From Sphingobacterium thalpophilum (GTDB lineage: Bacteria > Bacteroidota > Bacteroidia > Flavobacteriales > Flavobacteriaceae), in contig CALPOS020000006.1 in assembly GCA_943325255.2 (NCBI GenBank), positions 1 to 24,604 on the forward strand: a stretch of 24,604 nt of DNA, read 5' to 3'. Below the pieces are notes generated by a model that worked only from the letters and a program-made list of their open reading frames with translations, was not told the DNA's origin and ran no database searches. The translations under genes and the position numbers were made by a program. This document shows positions 22,535 to 24,604 of this stretch, in pieces (position 1 is the first letter of the stretch; the number at the start of each line of letters is the position of its first letter).

Positions 22535-23872
22535 TTATTTTTGTTTCATTAACGCATCAGCCTTCAAAAAATAAGTCTCCTTTTTTTTCTGATCTCCTAA
22601 TCCTGCCCACGCTTCTCCTAATTGTATATTGAAATTAATCTCTAGCGCTTTGTCATCTAGCACATAGTCGATGCCTGCTTCAAGTGCATCCTTGGCTTTT
22701 TTATACTGCAATAACTGATTATATGCCAATCCTGCGTAGTAGTAAAATTGTGGTTGCGAAGGATAGAGTTCTTGCAAGTTTTCTGCTCTTTTAGCTACGG
22801 TGGCAAAATCCTGTTTTTCGGTGTAAACTTCAAGCAATAACAATTGGGTTTCAAAATCTTCAGAGTTATTCCTAAGATGCATTTCGTAATACTTGATTGC
22901 TTTGTCCCAATCGGATTTATTGTGGTAAAATTTTGCAATTTCCTTAGCTACTTTCACCTCTTTATCTGAATCGAAATACGAAAGGGCTTTTTCTAAATCT
23001 TTATCAAATTCGGGTTTGTCTTTGATGAAAATCAAAAACTCATTGAGCATGCGATGCTTGATTTTTGAGTCGATTTTAGCACTAGCAAAGACTTTATTCA
23101 TAGATTGTACGCCGCTTACACCATCATTATTATTCAAGTGATGTTTGAACAAACTCACTTGAGCCCAATCTGAAGTTGGAATTTCCTTCTCTAGTTGTTT
23201 TGTGATTTCTAGCGCTTTGTCCTCTTGATTGTTTTCAGAGTAAAGGAAAATCAATGCGATATAATTAGATTCTTCTTTTGGAAACTTCTTAATCTGAGCA
23301 ATCAAATTCTCCATTTCCGCATTCTGATATTTAGATTCTCTGAGAATTTGAGCTTTGTAATTTTCTCTTTGATCCGTCTTACCTATTGTGTCGTTGAGCT
23401 CGTTAATCAAGGTCAACGCCTTGTCGAACTCTTGTGTATTCATATACAACGACACCAAATCTTCTTTATAGCTTTTTTTGAATTCAATTAATTTAGTAAC
23501 AATAACAATGGCTTGATTGAAATCTTTGGTTTCGTAGCACACATCGTACATGCCCACCCAATACCATTGGTTTTTGGGATTGATTTTTGTGGCTTTTTCG
23601 AAATAATCGTAAGCGTCTTTATATTTCTTTTGTGCCAAGTAATTCTTGCCCATTTCGAAAAAAACCACATCGTTCTCAGGCTGTAGTTTATTGCATTTTT
23701 CCAGAGCAGTAATGGCCTTATCGTAGTTCTCTATTCCTTTTTGAAGTAACGATTCATAGAAAGAATTTTGAAAATCATCATCTGCCAAAGCAATCGCGTC
23801 TGGTTCGGTTTGAGCCAGAAGCGAAGCGGAAAATAGGATTCCAAAGAAAAATATAAAAGCGATTTTCTTCAT
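22535..23872 (-). CDS. Exported protein made of tandem TPR repeats
   Basis: A 445-residue protein with a signal peptide (KKIAFIFFFGILFSASLLAQ, 2-21) followed almost entirely by TPR-type helix pairs. Clear units are ENYDKAITALEKCNKLQPEN, YLAQKKYKDAYDYFEKATKI, WDKAIKYYEMHLRNNSEDFE and YAGLAYNQLLQYKKAKDALE. TPR arrays of this kind are periplasmic or outer-membrane scaffolds; no enzymatic motif is seen. It starts 6 bases after the nucleotidyltransferase gene and ends 2 bases before the DUF4292 gene, so it is cotranscribed with both. A partner within the envelope machinery is likely but not shown. Confidence 0.9.
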   Translation of the reverse strand: MKKIAFIFFFGILFSASLLAQTEPDAIALADDDFQNSFYESLLQKGIENYDKAITALEKCNKLQPENDVVFFEMGKNYLAQKKYKDAYDYFEKATKINPKNQWYWVGMYDVCYETKDFNQAIVIVTKLIEFKKSYKEDLVSLYMNTQEFDKALTLINELNDTIGKTDQRENYKAQILRESKYQNAEMENLIAQIKKFPKEESNYIALIFLYSENNQEDKALEITKQLEKEIPTSDWAQVSLFKHHLNNNDGVSGVQSMNKVFASAKIDSKIKHRMLNEFLIFIKDKPEFDKDLEKALSYFDSDKEVKVAKEIAKFYHNKSDWDKAIKYYEMHLRNNSEDFETQLLLLEVYTEKQDFATVAKRAENLQELYPSQPQFYYYAGLAYNQLLQYKKAKDALEAGIDYVLDDKALEINFNIQLGEAWAGLGDQKKKETYFLKADALMKQK

Positions 23873-23878
23873 GTATGG

Positions 23879-24604
23879 TTATTCTAAAACAGAATAATCT
23901 CCAATGCTAATACTAGTAAAATTCCCGTCAAAACTAGCGTGACTTCCGATCATGGCGTTGTCTAGATTGGCGTTCTTAATGTGTGAATGATTTTGTACCA
24001 AACTGTTTTTGATGTTTGAGTCACACACGTGACATGCTTTTCCTAGAGACACATTCGGACCAACTGTCGCGTTGATTAGAACCACATCTTCTCCTATAAA
24101 GCAAGGCGGAATAATGGTAGAATGCTCAATCACAACCGAAGGATGCACTAAGTTTTCCCCATCTTGGTGTAAGAAATCTAACATTCTTGAGTTGGTTTCT
24201 ACAGTTACAGCTTTGTTTCCACAATCCATCCATTCGTCTACTTTTCCGGGAACAAATTTGAGGCCTTTTACTTTCATGTTTTCCAAACCGTCAGTCAACT
24301 GATATTCGCCACCTTTAACAACATTATTATCTAATAAATATTGCAATTCCGCGCGCAATGTTTCGCCAGATTTGAAATAATAAATTCCAATAATCGCTAA
24401 ATCGGAAACGAAATCCTTTGGCTTTTCAACGAAATCAACAATTTGATTGTTCTCATTAAGTTGTACTACACCAAATGCACTTGGGTCTTCTACTTGTTTT
24501 ACCCAAATTACGCTGTCTGCAGACGTGTCTAAGGTGAAGTCGGCTCTAAACAAAGTATCAGCATAAGCGACAACAATTGGTCCTGTCATGCTTTCCTTAG
24601 CGCA
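23879..24604 (-). CDS. Sugar-phosphate nucleotidyltransferase, 5' end outside the window (partial)
   Basis: The C-terminal 241 or so residues of a nucleotidyltransferase. The frame stays open to the window edge (CAKES precedes the methionine encoded at 24587-24589), so that methionine is internal and the N-terminal nucleotide-binding part with its G-rich loop is missing. Visible are IVVAYADTLF (metal-binding Asp of the NTP-transferase fold), VKQVEDPSAFGVVQL, VDFVEKPKDFVSD, KGGEYQLTDGLENM and VDEWMDCGNKAVTVETNSRM, then a left-handed beta-helix-like tail (IIPPCFIGEDVVLINATVGP, DNAMIGSHASFDGNF). It resembles glucose-1-phosphate or mannose-1-phosphate nucleotidyltransferases; the sugar cannot be fixed. 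It probably supplies activated sugar for envelope polysaccharide and leads the downstream TPR-DUF4292-EnvC genes. Confidence 0.9.
   Translation of the reverse strand, partial: CAKESMTGPIVVAYADTLFRADFTLDTSADSVIWVKQVEDPSAFGVVQLNENNQIVDFVEKPKDFVSDLAIIGIYYFKSGETLRAELQYLLDNNVVKGGEYQLTDGLENMKVKGLKFVPGKVDEWMDCGNKAVTVETNSRMLDFLHQDGENLVHPSVVIEHSTIIPPCFIGEDVVLINATVGPNVSLGKACHVCDSNIKNSLVQNHSHIKNANLDNAMIGSHASFDGNFTSISIGDYSVLE

Noticed and set aside
24587..24589. The ATG near the window end as the start of the nucleotidyltransferase gene.
   Set aside because: The frame continues open to the window edge and the nucleotide-binding N-terminal part of the family is missing, so this methionine is internal.
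1..24604. A defence island, phage, integron or CRISPR hidden in the window.
   Set aside because: Nearly all sequence is covered by recognisable housekeeping or envelope genes; no integrase, transposase, direct-repeat array or toxin-antitoxin pair is visible.

Overview
The window reads as a chromosomal segment from a low-GC member of the Bacteroidota, most likely a Flavobacterium or close relative. Supporting signs are the flavobacterial-type promoter element TAnnTTTG in front of most transcription units, scarce Shine-Dalgarno sites, a type IX secretion C-terminal sorting domain, an HU-CCDC81/SPOR protein, a DUF4292 lipoprotein, and the RecA N-terminus beginning MSSEKEAKLK. Coding density is high and no gene-free stretch exceeds 300 bases. 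I see no tRNA, rRNA, CRISPR array, insertion sequence or prophage.

Bases 61-10006 are a haem biosynthesis locus in two divergent units. The minus-strand unit is hemA-hemC-hemD-hemE-hemF, running from glutamyl-tRNA to protoporphyrinogen IX apart from hemL and hemB, which are not in the window. The plus-strand side is an AraC-family regulator, then hemH, hemJ, an NtrY-like sensor kinase and a crotonase, the last four with gaps of 2-5 bases. Together the loci encode the aerobic protoporphyrin route (HemF, HemJ, HemH). The regulator lies between the two arms, so it is a natural candidate for controlling one or both; this is inference.

Bases 10016-15398 hold an HD-domain hydrolase, a plant-type soluble acyl-ACP desaturase, two PlsC-type acyltransferases, a TPR protein and recA with a strong terminator. 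Bases 15469-19212 hold trpS, dprA, an HU-CCDC81/SPOR cell-envelope protein whose start must be moved downstream, and an acyl-CoA thioesterase. Bases 19209-24604 are a minus-strand envelope cluster: a sugar nucleotidyltransferase (5' end outside the window), a TPR protein, a DUF4292 lipoprotein, an EnvC-like factor with a degenerate LytM domain, and a T9SS-sorted beta-propeller protein.

Most genes are ordinary housekeeping genes and I found no convincing undescribed system. The points most worth following are: the haem operon that includes a sensor kinase and a crotonase; a dyad in the hemA/araC intergenic region; related inverted and 7-bp tandem repeats flanking the desaturase gene; a composite two-hairpin element between hemE and hemF; promoters placed only 5 bases before the start codon (possible leaderless mRNAs); and the loss of all four zinc ligands in the EnvC LytM domain.
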